Shown here: piece after piece, positions 1 through 6,719 of the stretch
Layout of the letters: each line of letters opens with the position of its first letter
How positions within the stretch are numbered: the stretch's first letter is position 1
Source: Pseudomonas sp. CFBP 13711
GTDB taxonomy: Bacteria; Pseudomonadota; Gammaproteobacteria; Pseudomonadales; Pseudomonadaceae
Assembly: GCF_014842265.1 (NCBI RefSeq)
Contig: NZ_JACYVI010000013.1
Coordinates: forward strand, 1-64,000
Reading direction: 5' to 3'
DNA length: 64,000 nt
Notes under the pieces: generated by a model
Database searches by the model: none
What the model saw: only the letters and a program-made list of their open reading frames with translations
What the model was told of the DNA's origin: nothing
Made by a program: the position numbers and the translations under genes

Positions 1-67
1 AATCTTGCGACTTCAGTCTTACAGCACAAGCACCCACACGAATTGCTTGATTCAGTTGTTAAAGAGC
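1..67 (-). promoter_or_regulatory. rRNA operon leader (pre-16S) with boxA antiterminator
   Basis: Read on the minus strand, this is the leader sequence that precedes 16S rRNA in Pseudomonas. The boxA element GCTCTTTAACA lies at 57-67 and is followed by the characteristic AATTCGTGTGGGTGCTTGTG stretch. BoxA recruits the NusB/NusE antitermination complex to rRNA transcripts. The 16S gene itself must start left of base 1, so no rRNA body is inside the window. The same leader motif also occurs in rRNA spacers, but the promoters immediately upstream make the leader reading far more likely. Confidence 0.85.
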
Positions 68-103
68 GGGTGGTTAAGATCTATCGTCTCAACCGAGGCG
101 CGC

Positions 104-131
104 ATTCTACAGCGTCTCTTGTTTCTGTCAA
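104..131 (-). promoter_or_regulatory. rRNA operon promoter, proximal
   Basis: On the minus strand, -35 TTGACA (126-131) is separated by 16 bp from -10 TAGAAT (104-109). The discriminator downstream is GC-rich (GCGCGCCTC), as expected of stringently controlled rRNA promoters. It is the closest of three tandem copies to the leader. Confidence 0.85.
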
Positions 132-222
132 GCGGTTATTTTAAGAAGTTTTCAAAGTTTCCTCATCAACTTCAACCACTTGCGCTTCGCTCGACTTAAC
201 GTCTCACGTCAGCGGGAGGCGA

Positions 223-250
223 ATTCTACAGCGTTAAAACCTGCTGTCAA
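223..250 (-). promoter_or_regulatory. rRNA operon promoter, middle
   Basis: On the minus strand, -35 TTGACA (245-250), a 16-bp spacer and -10 TAGAAT (223-228), followed by TCGCCTCCCGC. The boxes and spacer ends (ACGCTG before the -10) are the same as in the proximal promoter, suggesting promoter duplication. Confidence 0.85.
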
Positions 251-370
251 CTGCCTTTTTCACCGCTGTCGATTCAAGCATCTGAACCGAAGCATTCCTC
301 GCTGCTTACTTCGTCCAACTCGTTGATTATCAAGGAGTTTTCCGTTTCGTCTGCGCCGGAAGTGGGGCGA

Positions 371-398
371 ATTATAGACAGATCCAGAGGGGCGTCAA
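371..398 (-). promoter_or_regulatory. rRNA operon promoter, distal
   Basis: On the minus strand, -35 TTGACG (393-398), a 16-bp spacer and a perfect -10 TATAAT (371-376), followed by TCGCCCC. It is the third tandem promoter reading toward the rRNA leader. Confidence 0.75.
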
Positions 399-400
399 GC

Positions 401-706
401 ACTTATTTCAACAGACAGAACAATCACTGATATTTGGCGCCTTTGCTGCTTAACAGACCGCTATCCATGGGTTCTTATAGGAGCGTGCGCTTCTTTAACC
501 GCTCTCTATAGGGATCCAGAAAGCAGCCGCTCGCACGGCCATCGGCGTGATACACGATGTCACTGGCATTTGTCTCACTATTGAGCGATGTTTAGCCGGC
601 GCGCCTTGACATGGTGCCGCCCCTCCACATGGACGTGACCGTTGGTGGCAGCATGCGAATTCTGGATAGTCACTGACCGCAACGTGTTGGTCAGGTAAGG
701 ATATGA
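401..706. other. Intergenic region, no gene recognised
   Basis: This stretch lies between the rRNA promoters (minus) and the lipoprotein gene (plus). It must contain the lipoprotein promoter, but no convincing -35/-10 pair stands out. A minus-strand open frame at 495-737 has no plausible product and overlaps the lipoprotein start. Confidence 0.5.
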
Positions 707-997
707 ATGAAGTACTTTTTAATGGCACTGGCAGCATTGGCGGTCGCTGGATGCGCAGCGACGTCTAAACCGGTCATGGGCAAACGCGGCATCCACATAA
801 ATTGCTCGGGCCTGTCGTCCTCGTGGGAGCAGTGCTATGACATGGCAACCAACTCCTGCGTATCCAAGCAGTATCGTGTGATCGCCAAGTCCGGTGACGG
901 CGCCGAAGACACGGGGGGCTATCCGCTCGGTCTGAATCCAGCCGGCTATACCAGCCGCAGCATGATCATCATCTGCAAGAAGCCGACTAACCCCTAG
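707..997 (+). CDS. Small hypothetical lipoprotein
   Basis: A 96-residue protein with a classic lipoprotein signal: a charged start, a hydrophobic core and the lipobox VAGC, with the lipidated Cys at residue 16. The +2 residue is Ala, which favours outer-membrane sorting. The mature part has four further Cys and no family I recognise. The ATG at 707 is preceded by AAGG at 697-700. Its stop TAG shares the palindrome CTAG (994-997) with the stop of the converging TetR gene. Function unknown; the lipoprotein call is firm. Confidence 0.75.
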   Translation: MKYFLMALAALAVAGCAATSKPVMGKRGIHINCSGLSSSWEQCYDMATNSCVSKQYRVIAKSGDGAEDTGGYPLGLNPAGYTSRSMIIICKKPTNP

Positions 998-1003
998 TCG
1001 GCT
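981..1003. terminator. Perfect inverted repeat spanning two convergent stop codons
   Basis: AGCCGACTA (981-989), a 5-nt loop and TAGTCGGCT (995-1003) form a 9-bp perfect hairpin. It lies across the ends of the lipoprotein and TetR genes. There is no U-tract on either side, so any terminator function would be non-canonical or would protect 3' ends. Confidence 0.5.
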
Positions 1004-1566
1004 ACCGACAGCGCATCCACCTGCTGACACAGCAGGTCATGGCTGGCGTCCACCACGCGTTGCTGGAGCTCGGGCGTCGCCATCATTCGCGCGACCGTCA
1101 GAGCACCAACGCACTGAGCAATGGCTGCCCACGCCAGATCTTGGTCCCCCAGCACTTCAGCCCATGCCTTTTGTAATTCGCACAACCAGTGCTCGGCGCG
1201 CAGGCGAGCCGGTCCTTCTGCGCGGGCAATTTCGGCGCCCAATGCAGGAATGACACATCCACCCGCAGGATTCTGTACATGCGCCAGTGTCAGGTAATGC
1301 CGTAGACACTGCTTGATTCGGTCCCTGGTCAGCGACTCATCGGCACCGAGTAACGCCAGGCTGCGGGTCAACTCGCGCTCAACCACCGCCTGAAACAACG
1401 CATCCTTCGAAGAGAAGTGGCTATAGAAAGCCCCTCCGGTGAGGCCGACGGCTTTCATCAGACTGTCCACCCCCATAGGCGCGAAGCCTTTCTCCTTCAC
1501 CAGAGCGGCGCTGCTGTCGAGCATGGCGCGCCGGGTTTGCTCTTTATGGTCGACCGAGTAGCGCAT
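994..1566 (-). CDS. TetR/AcrR family transcriptional regulator
   Basis: A 190-residue protein with an N-terminal TetR helix-turn-helix at about residues 10-55 (VDSLMKAVGLTGGAFYSHF, then SSKDALF). The variable C-terminal ligand-binding domain contains CVIPALGAE, seen in a subgroup of TetR proteins. It is divergent from an SDR gene. The 95-bp intergenic region holds two AT-rich palindromes that are good operator candidates, so it probably represses itself and the SDR/isomerase pair. The effector cannot be deduced. The ATG at 1566 follows a purine-rich GGTGGGAAAACA. Confidence 0.85.
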   Translation of the reverse strand: MRYSVDHKEQTRRAMLDSSAALVKEKGFAPMGVDSLMKAVGLTGGAFYSHFSSKDALFQAVVERELTRSLALLGADESLTRDRIKQCLRHYLTLAHVQNPAGGCVIPALGAEIARAEGPARLRAEHWLCELQKAWAEVLGDQDLAWAAIAQCVGALTVARMMATPELQQRVVDASHDLLCQQVDALSVAD

Positions 1567-1580
1567 TGTTTTCCCACCGT

Positions 1581-1592
1581 TTACTTAAGTAA
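1581..1592. promoter_or_regulatory. Palindrome, candidate TetR operator 1
   Basis: TTACTTAAGTAA is a perfect 12-bp palindrome 15 bp upstream of the TetR start. It is a candidate autoregulatory site; binding is inferred. Confidence 0.5.
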
Positions 1593-1634
1593 GTGCCTTG
1601 ACGCCCTTGCGACCCTAGCATAACGTCCGTTAAG

Positions 1635-1648
1635 TAAACGATCGTTTA
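1635..1648. promoter_or_regulatory. Palindrome, candidate TetR operator 2
   Basis: TAAACGATCGTTTA is a perfect 14-bp palindrome just upstream of the SDR ribosome-binding site. The preceding TTAAG echoes the first palindrome. It resembles TetR-family operators in size and symmetry. Confidence 0.55.
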
Positions 1649-1662
1649 ATAAAGGTGTCGTG

Positions 1663-2403
1663 ATGACCATTACATTGAATAACAAGAAGGTCGTTCTGGT
1701 TGTGGGTGCAGGCAACGCGACAGGAGGCGCGATTGCCAGACGCTTCGCCCGGGAGGGTTACGTGGCGTGTGTCACTCGCAGGAGCGCCGACAAACTTCAG
1801 CCCTTAGTTGGCTCGATTCGGCAGAGCGGCGGCGAAGCTCACGGGTTCGCCTCGGACGCGCGCAAGGAAGATGACGTGGTGGCGCTGATTGAGCGGATCG
1901 AGACTGAGATAGGCCCGATCGAGGCCTTCGTTTTCAATATCGGCGCCAACGTGCCCTGCAGCATTCTCGAAGAGACGGCGCGCAAGTACTTCAAGATTTG
2001 GGAGATGGCGTGCTTCTCCGGATTTCTGAACGCCCGGGAGGTCGCCCTTCGTATGGCCAAACGCAAACGCGGCACCCTTCTGTTCACCGGGGCGACTGCA
2101 GGTCTACGCGGCGCTGCCAATTTCGCGGCCTTCGCCGGCGCCAAGCACGGGCTACGGGCACTGGCGCAAAGCATGGCCCGTGAACTGGGGCCGATGAACA
2201 TCCACGTGGCTCATGTGGTGGTGGATGGCGCGATCGACACTGACTTCATCCGCACACAGTTTCCCGAACGTTACGCGCTCAAGGATGAGGACGGCATTCT
2301 CGACCCTGAACACATCGCAGAAAATTACTGGTATCTGCACAGCCAGCCCCGGGACGCATGGACGTTCGAGCTGGACCTGCGCCCCTGGAACGAACGCTGG
2401 TAA
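1663..2403 (+). CDS. SDR-family oxidoreductase with a degenerate catalytic site
   Basis: A Rossmann-fold short-chain dehydrogenase/reductase of about 246 residues. The N-terminal dinucleotide motif is VVGAGNATGGAIA and the NAG-type strand reads NIGAN. The YxxxK active site is replaced by FAGAK (Phe near residue 157, Lys near 161), and the usual Ser is not conserved. I recall this Phe substitution in a related bacterial SDR subgroup, so it may be a family trait rather than a lesion. ATG 1663 sits 7 nt after AAAGG; a GTG at 1660 is possible but too close. It is 64 nt upstream of the isomerase gene and probably cotranscribed under the divergent TetR regulator. Confidence 0.8.
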   Translation: MTITLNNKKVVLVVGAGNATGGAIARRFAREGYVACVTRRSADKLQPLVGSIRQSGGEAHGFASDARKEDDVVALIERIETEIGPIEAFVFNIGANVPCSILEETARKYFKIWEMACFSGFLNAREVALRMAKRKRGTLLFTGATAGLRGAANFAAFAGAKHGLRALAQSMARELGPMNIHVAHVVVDGAIDTDFIRTQFPERYALKDEDGILDPEHIAENYWYLHSQPRDAWTFELDLRPWNERW

Positions 2404-2467
2404 GCCCCTGCGTGAGCGAATCACATGGGCGCACGCCCGCATCTATATAAGAAGAAGGAATGCAACG

Positions 2468-3061
2468 ATGAGCCGAAGCGTGGAGTTTTACTTCGATGTG
2501 GGCAGCCCGACCAGTTACCTGGCCTACACCCAGTTGCGGAAGATCTGCGACGAGACGTCAGCGACCCTGATCCATCGGCCCATCTTGCTGGGCGCAGTGT
2601 TCAAGGCGACAGGCAATGCGTCGCCCAACGACGTGCCTGCCAAAGCGCGTTACTCCATCAAGGATCTGGCGCGCTTCGCCAAGCGCTATCAGGTTCCCCT
2701 CACCTTCAACCCTCACTTCCCGATCAACACGCTCAGCCTGATGCGCGCGTTGACTGCTGCGCAGATGCTCCAGCCACAACGGTTCATTGAATTGCTGGAA
2801 ATCACTTTCAGGGCGATATGGGTAGAAGCGCTGGACTTGAACGACCCTGGGGTGATGTCAGCGGCCCTCACAAGATCTGGCTTTGATCCGGCAGAAATCC
2901 TTGGCTGGGTCAGCAACCCCAGCGTCAAGGGCCAGCTGAAAATCAATACCGAAGAAGCTGTTGCACGAGGCGTGTTTGGCGCCCCGAGCATGTTCGTCGA
3001 CGACGAGCTCTATTTCGGTCAGGACCGACTCGATTTCGTCCGGGAAGCGCTAACCGAGTAA
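2468..3061 (+). CDS. DsbA-family 2-hydroxychromene-2-carboxylate isomerase-like protein
   Basis: A 197-residue thioredoxin-fold protein of the kappa-GST/NahD family. The N-terminus FYFDVGSPTSYLA carries Ser where DsbA has its first catalytic Cys, as in glutathione-dependent isomerases. The conserved cis-Pro segment GVFGAPSMFVDDELYFGQDR is near the C-terminus. In NahD the reaction isomerises a ring-cleavage product in naphthalene degradation. No aromatic genes are present here, so the real substrate is unknown. ATG 2468 has AAGGAA at 2454-2459; an upstream extension of the frame into the SDR gene is spurious. Confidence 0.85.
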   Translation: MSRSVEFYFDVGSPTSYLAYTQLRKICDETSATLIHRPILLGAVFKATGNASPNDVPAKARYSIKDLARFAKRYQVPLTFNPHFPINTLSLMRALTAAQMLQPQRFIELLEITFRAIWVEALDLNDPGVMSAALTRSGFDPAEILGWVSNPSVKGQLKINTEEAVARGVFGAPSMFVDDELYFGQDRLDFVREALTE

Positions 3062-3070
3062 CCGCCTGTA

Positions 3071-3098
3071 ATGCCACCGCCAAACAGGACGGTGGCGT
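3071..3098. terminator. Possible bidirectional hairpin between convergent genes
   Basis: ATGCCACCG (3071-3079) and CGGTGGCGT (3090-3098) pair over 9 bp with one G-T. It lies between the isomerase and aminopeptidase ends. There is no clear U-tract. Confidence 0.4.
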
Positions 3099-3104
3099 TC
3101 AGGG

Positions 3105-4913
3105 TCAAACCGCCGCTGTCCGACCTTCCAGCCAGGCCAACGCAGCGCCCTCCACGAGTGGACTGAGGCGCTGCCTGACCTGGGCGTGGTATTCGTTCAG
3201 CCATTCACGCTCCTCTTGGGTCAGCAGGCCGATTTCCAGGCAGCGCGTGTCTATCGGACAAAGCGTGAGTGTCTCGAACTTGAGAAACTCGCCGAACTCG
3301 GTCTTGCCCGCCTCCTGATTGATCACCAGGTTTTCAATGCGCACGCCCCACTGCCCCGGCCGATACGTCCCCGGCTCGATCGACGTGATCATCCCCGGCT
3401 GCATCGCGGTTTGCGGCGTGGCGGCGGCCTGATAGGCAATCACCTGCGGGCCTTCGTGCACGTTCAGGAAATAGCCGACGCCGTGACCGGTGCCGTGCCC
3501 GTAATTGACGCCCTCGGCCCAGATCGGGGCGCGAGCGATGGAGTCGAGCAGCGGCGAAAGAATGCCCCGCGGAAAGTGCGCACGGGACAACGCGATGACG
3601 CCCTTCAAAACGCGCGTGCAGTCACGCTTCTGTTCAGCGGTCGGCGTGCCGATGGGCACCATGCGGGTGATATCGGTCGTGCCGCCCAGGTATTGGCCGC
3701 CGGAGTCGATCAGCAGCAAGCCGTCACCCTCAATTTGCGCGTGCTCTTCTTCGGTGGCGCGGTAGTGAGGCATCGCCCCGTTACCGTTGAAGCCGGCAAT
3801 GGTGGCGAAACTCTGGGACACGTAGCCCGGCCGACGGGCCCGCGCCGCGCTGAGTTTCTCGTCGATGGTCAGCTCGCTGACGGGCTCTTTGCCCAGCGCT
3901 GAATCCAGCCAGGCGAAGAATTCGCACAGCGCCGCGCCATCCTGCTCCATCGCCTGACGGATGTGCCGGGTATCAGCAGCGCTTTTCTGCGATTTGAACA
4001 GGGTCGTCGGGTTCAAGCCTTCGACCAGCGTCACTTCGCTGTCGAGATAGTCCAGCAGGCCACAGGTGACCCGCGCCGGATCCACCAGCAACCGCGCGTC
4101 CTTGGGCACGTTGCGCAGCGCAGTGCCGATGCGGGTGTATTCATGCAGGGTGATGCCGTCTTGCTCCAGGGTGCTGCGCAGTCCGGCGTCGACTTTCTCT
4201 GATGCGACAAACAGGTTGACGCTGTTCGGCCCGATCAGGGCGAAGGAGATGAACACCGGGTTGTAGGAGACGTCGGCGCCACGCAGATTAAACAGCCAGG
4301 CGATGTCGTCCAGGGTGGCGAGAAAATGCCAATCCGCGCCGCGCTCGGCCATCACCGTGCGCAATCGAGTGAGTTTGTCCGTGCGGCTTTCGGTGGCGTG
4401 GGGCGCGGCGTGCTCATAGATTGCCTGGGCCGGCAACGCAGGGCGGTCGTTCCACAACTCCGTCAGAGGGTCGAGGTCGGTGCGAAGGCGCGCACCTTTT
4501 TCGTACAGATTGGCAGCCAGCGTGCGCGAGGACGCCACGGCCAGCACCGCGCCATCCACCGCGACGACGGAATCCGCTTTGGCCTGCTCGGCGAGCCATT
4601 CAAGTGGGCCGGTCTGGCCGGGCTGCAGCTTGACCAGTTCGATGCCGCTGCCTGCCAGTTCCTTGCTCGCCTGCTCCCAGTAACGGCTGTCTGCCCAGAG
4701 GCCGGCGAAGTTCTGGGTGATGATCAAGGTGCCGACGGAACCGTGGAAGCCGGACAGCCACTGCCGCCCTTGCCAGTAACCCGGCAGATATTCAGAGAGA
4801 TGAGGGTCGGCCGACGGCACCAGCCAGGCGTCGATGCCCTCACGGCTCATCAGGGCGCGCGCCTGCGCGAGGCGTTGCATCGCCACTCCAGTGGTTTTCG
4901 ACTGCGTATTCAT
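3105..4913 (-). CDS. Aminopeptidase P family protein (Xaa-Pro aminopeptidase, M24B)
   Basis: A 602-residue metallopeptidase of the long XPNPEP1-like type. Two creatinase-like N-terminal domains are followed by a C-terminal pita-bread M24 domain. Metal ligands are visible as two Asp in LLIDSGGQYLGGTTDITR, the His in GHGTGHGVG, and the Glu in TSIEPGTY and GVRIENLV. It removes the N-terminal residue from peptides with proline in second position and is probably cytoplasmic. ATG 4913 follows AGGAG by 6 nt. It is transcribed alone, and its promoter lies in the following AT-rich gap. Confidence 0.92.
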   Translation of the reverse strand: MNTQSKTTGVAMQRLAQARALMSREGIDAWLVPSADPHLSEYLPGYWQGRQWLSGFHGSVGTLIITQNFAGLWADSRYWEQASKELAGSGIELVKLQPGQTGPLEWLAEQAKADSVVAVDGAVLAVASSRTLAANLYEKGARLRTDLDPLTELWNDRPALPAQAIYEHAAPHATESRTDKLTRLRTVMAERGADWHFLATLDDIAWLFNLRGADVSYNPVFISFALIGPNSVNLFVASEKVDAGLRSTLEQDGITLHEYTRIGTALRNVPKDARLLVDPARVTCGLLDYLDSEVTLVEGLNPTTLFKSQKSAADTRHIRQAMEQDGAALCEFFAWLDSALGKEPVSELTIDEKLSAARARRPGYVSQSFATIAGFNGNGAMPHYRATEEEHAQIEGDGLLLIDSGGQYLGGTTDITRMVPIGTPTAEQKRDCTRVLKGVIALSRAHFPRGILSPLLDSIARAPIWAEGVNYGHGTGHGVGYFLNVHEGPQVIAYQAAATPQTAMQPGMITSIEPGTYRPGQWGVRIENLVINQEAGKTEFGEFLKFETLTLCPIDTRCLEIGLLTQEEREWLNEYHAQVRQRLSPLVEGAALAWLEGRTAAV

Positions 4914-5440
4914 TGAATCTCCTGGTGACCCGAATTGTTTGCGTCGCAGACCCGGATAATGGAGCAGCGATCAAGGCTGAGCAACCGCAGCGCCGCATCC
5001 ACCCTTGGCCGCAGTAATGACGCGCCGGGGCCACTGCATGGCGCACTGATGAAGTCTTCGGTCATATCAACCACCTCACCCACATCGATGTATATATAAC
5101 CGAACACAGTTCTATCTATAAAACCGCAACACCACCGTGATCGCTTAATTACAAACTTACCTCTCACTTGATTAGTTACCCCTCCGCATAAGTACGCGTG
5201 TATGACGGGATTCAATAATCGAGCGCCATAAAACCGTTACCCCCCATCCGCGCCCAAGTTCTGACGTTGGAAAAACGTCTTCCCGGTAATTTTCGATAGC
5301 CAAACAGGGGGTCTCCGGCAGTGCCTAAAAAGCGTCGCGCACCACGACAGGGCAGTGATGTTTTATTGACTCTGTTTAAAATCAATCACTTAGGCATGCC
5401 AATGATCCGCTTATCAAAAAATTAACAGAATGATGGCGAA
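4914..5440. other. AT-rich divergent intergenic region
   Basis: This separates the aminopeptidase (minus) from the exopolysaccharide leader (plus). It is markedly richer in A/T than the flanking genes, with stretches such as TATATATAAC near 5090. An open frame on the minus strand (4910-5215) has no recognisable product. It must hold the aminopeptidase promoter, but I cannot place it. Confidence 0.45.
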
Positions 5441-5445
5441 ATAAT

Positions 5446-5476
5446 TTGACAGAAACTCTGCCTCCGTCGATATATA
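5446..5476 (+). promoter_or_regulatory. Candidate sigma-70 promoter of the exopolysaccharide operon
   Basis: A consensus -35 TTGACA (5446-5451) is followed by an AT run GATATATA (5469-5476) that offers a -10 at 17-19 bp spacing. It would give a leader of about 350 nt before the first start codon, containing a hairpin and two ops-like elements. Confidence 0.5.
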
Positions 5477-5557
5477 GGCACGTCCAATGTTTTCCTGTTT
5501 TTGCAGTGCGGCCCTAGAGCCGTGCGCCGAGAGCATTCCGACTTAATTACCCTGAGA

Positions 5558-5614
5558 CTGCCCAAAAAGTTGACGATTCAAACGGTGTGAAATCAGCGCC
5601 GGTGGGCAGTTTTT
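5558..5614 (+). terminator. Leader hairpin followed by T5
   Basis: CTGCCCA (5558-5564) pairs with TGGGCAG (5603-5609), followed by TTTTT (5610-5614). The loop is long (about 38 nt), so this is a weak intrinsic-terminator-like structure. It lies upstream of both ops-like elements. It could therefore insulate or attenuate early leader transcription but is unlikely to be the direct target of a factor recruited at ops. Confidence 0.4.
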
Positions 5615-5658
5615 GGTTCAAAGAAAGTTTTTTTCGAATTACTGAATGTGCTCGGTGG

Positions 5659-5667
5659 GGCGGTAGC
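5659..5667 (+). promoter_or_regulatory. ops-like element 1
   Basis: GGCGGTAGC matches the core of the enterobacterial ops (operon polarity suppressor) sequence at which RfaH loads onto paused RNA polymerase. The surrounding GGGGCGGTAGCTTTGCCC can also form a small GGGC/GCCC hairpin. An RfaH homologue is encoded in the downstream operon. Confidence 0.6.
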
Positions 5668-5757
5668 TTTGCCCAACGCTTTTGTCAGCCAGTGCTGAAT
5701 GAAGTCACCGTTTGAAATGCACGCCTAATTAGTACAACGGCAGGATCTGCAGATTCG

Positions 5758-5770
5758 GGCGGTAGCGTGC
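5758..5770 (+). promoter_or_regulatory. ops element 2, near-perfect
   Basis: GGCGGTAGCGTGC reproduces the extended enterobacterial ops core, including the GTG after the GC. It lies 99 bp downstream of the first copy and 60 bp upstream of the first start codon of the polysaccharide operon. In Escherichia coli this DNA pauses RNA polymerase and recruits RfaH through the non-template strand. Here it is presumably read by the NusG paralogue encoded at 13838-14362. Confidence 0.75.
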
Positions 5771-5829
5771 CTGAAGCACAATTCACTCCGCTGCCCTGCA
5801 CTCCTCACTCTCTACGAGGGCCTGATGCA

Positions 5830-6615
5830 ATGCCTTTATCTTTCGACATGGATGAGCAGCTGGTTCAGCGACTGGCTGACGAAATCGATACCAACGGCTT
5901 TGCAAAACTGAACGCGGCCGTGCCTGACACGGACCTGCAGCAGTTGCGGGCCTGGACTGACGAACAGGCGCAGAAACACCAGGGCGAATACTTTGCCTAC
6001 CACGGTGAAGCGGCACTGAGCGAAAGCCTGCTGGCGAGTTACTGGTCCGACCCGCGTTTCAAGACGCTGCTCGGTCGCCTCTACAAGCATGCAGCCCGCC
6101 GCGACGCTGCCAGTGACCGCATTTTCCCGGTGCTGCGCTGCGTGCAGGGCAATCAGGGCAAGCGCGAATCCAACAGTTTCCACTACGACGCCAGCCTGGT
6201 GACCGCACTGATCCCGGTGTTCATCCCCAGTGAAGGCGAAGGACGCGGCGATCTGATGCTGTTTCCGAATATCCGCCGAGTGCGCTCATGGGTGGTGTTC
6301 AACGTCATCGAGAAGGCCCTGCTGCAGAACAAGATCACCCGCGGCTGGATCATCAAGGGCATGCAGCGCAACTGGCTCAAGCCGTATGTCCTGCGCCTGG
6401 AGCCGGGCAGCGTTTATTTCTTCTGGGGCTATCGCAGCCTGCACGCCAATCAGGCCTGCCGACCGGACGTGAAGCGCGCCACCGCGCTCTTCCACTTCGG
6501 CGACCCCCATGCAGGCAGCCTGGCCACCCGGTTGATCCTGAAAATCAATCAGGGCCGTGCGCGACGGATGAGTAGCAAGGCAGGCAGCCCGCCGCCGGCA
6601 TCCACCCCCAATTGA
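5830..6615 (+). CDS. PhyH-like Fe(II)/2-oxoglutarate dioxygenase-type protein, first gene of the exopolysaccharide operon
   Basis: A 261-residue protein. The HxD motif (His118, Asp120 in FHYDAS), a distal His205 in YRSLHANQ and Arg216 are spaced like the metal facial triad and the 2-oxoglutarate-binding Arg of phytanoyl-CoA dioxygenase relatives. It would be a cytoplasmic oxygenase that hydroxylates a small molecule. In this context the substrate may be a sugar nucleotide, a lipid-linked intermediate or an acyl donor. ATG 5830 follows GAGGG at 5816-5820; a GTG at 5767 lies inside the ops element and is unlikely. The next gene follows 104 nt later. The family assignment is from motifs only. 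Confidence 0.65.
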   Translation: MPLSFDMDEQLVQRLADEIDTNGFAKLNAAVPDTDLQQLRAWTDEQAQKHQGEYFAYHGEAALSESLLASYWSDPRFKTLLGRLYKHAARRDAASDRIFPVLRCVQGNQGKRESNSFHYDASLVTALIPVFIPSEGEGRGDLMLFPNIRRVRSWVVFNVIEKALLQNKITRGWIIKGMQRNWLKPYVLRLEPGSVYFFWGYRSLHANQACRPDVKRATALFHFGDPHAGSLATRLILKINQGRARRMSSKAGSPPPASTPN

Positions 6616-6719
6616 TTTCCCTCGAACCTGGCGTTGGCGGCCTGGCCTCAGACCGGCGCAACCGCATCACTGCCCAGAAAGCATTTTTTAAAAGCTTTGC
6701 ATCTGAAATGGAGAATTCG

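Noticed and set aside
1-200. 16S rRNA gene at the left edge
   Set aside because: Only leader and promoter sequence is present; the rRNA body lies outside the window.
495-737. 80-codon minus-strand frame near the lipoprotein
   Set aside because: It overlaps the lipoprotein start on the other strand, with no ribosome-binding site or family.
2213-2467. Longer N-terminus for the DsbA-type isomerase
   Set aside because: It would overlap the SDR gene almost entirely. The ATG at 2468 has a good AAGGAA and begins the family fold.
4910-5215. 101-codon minus-strand frame upstream of the aminopeptidase
   Set aside because: It overlaps the start of the aminopeptidase gene and has an improbable composition. 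The region reads as promoter DNA.
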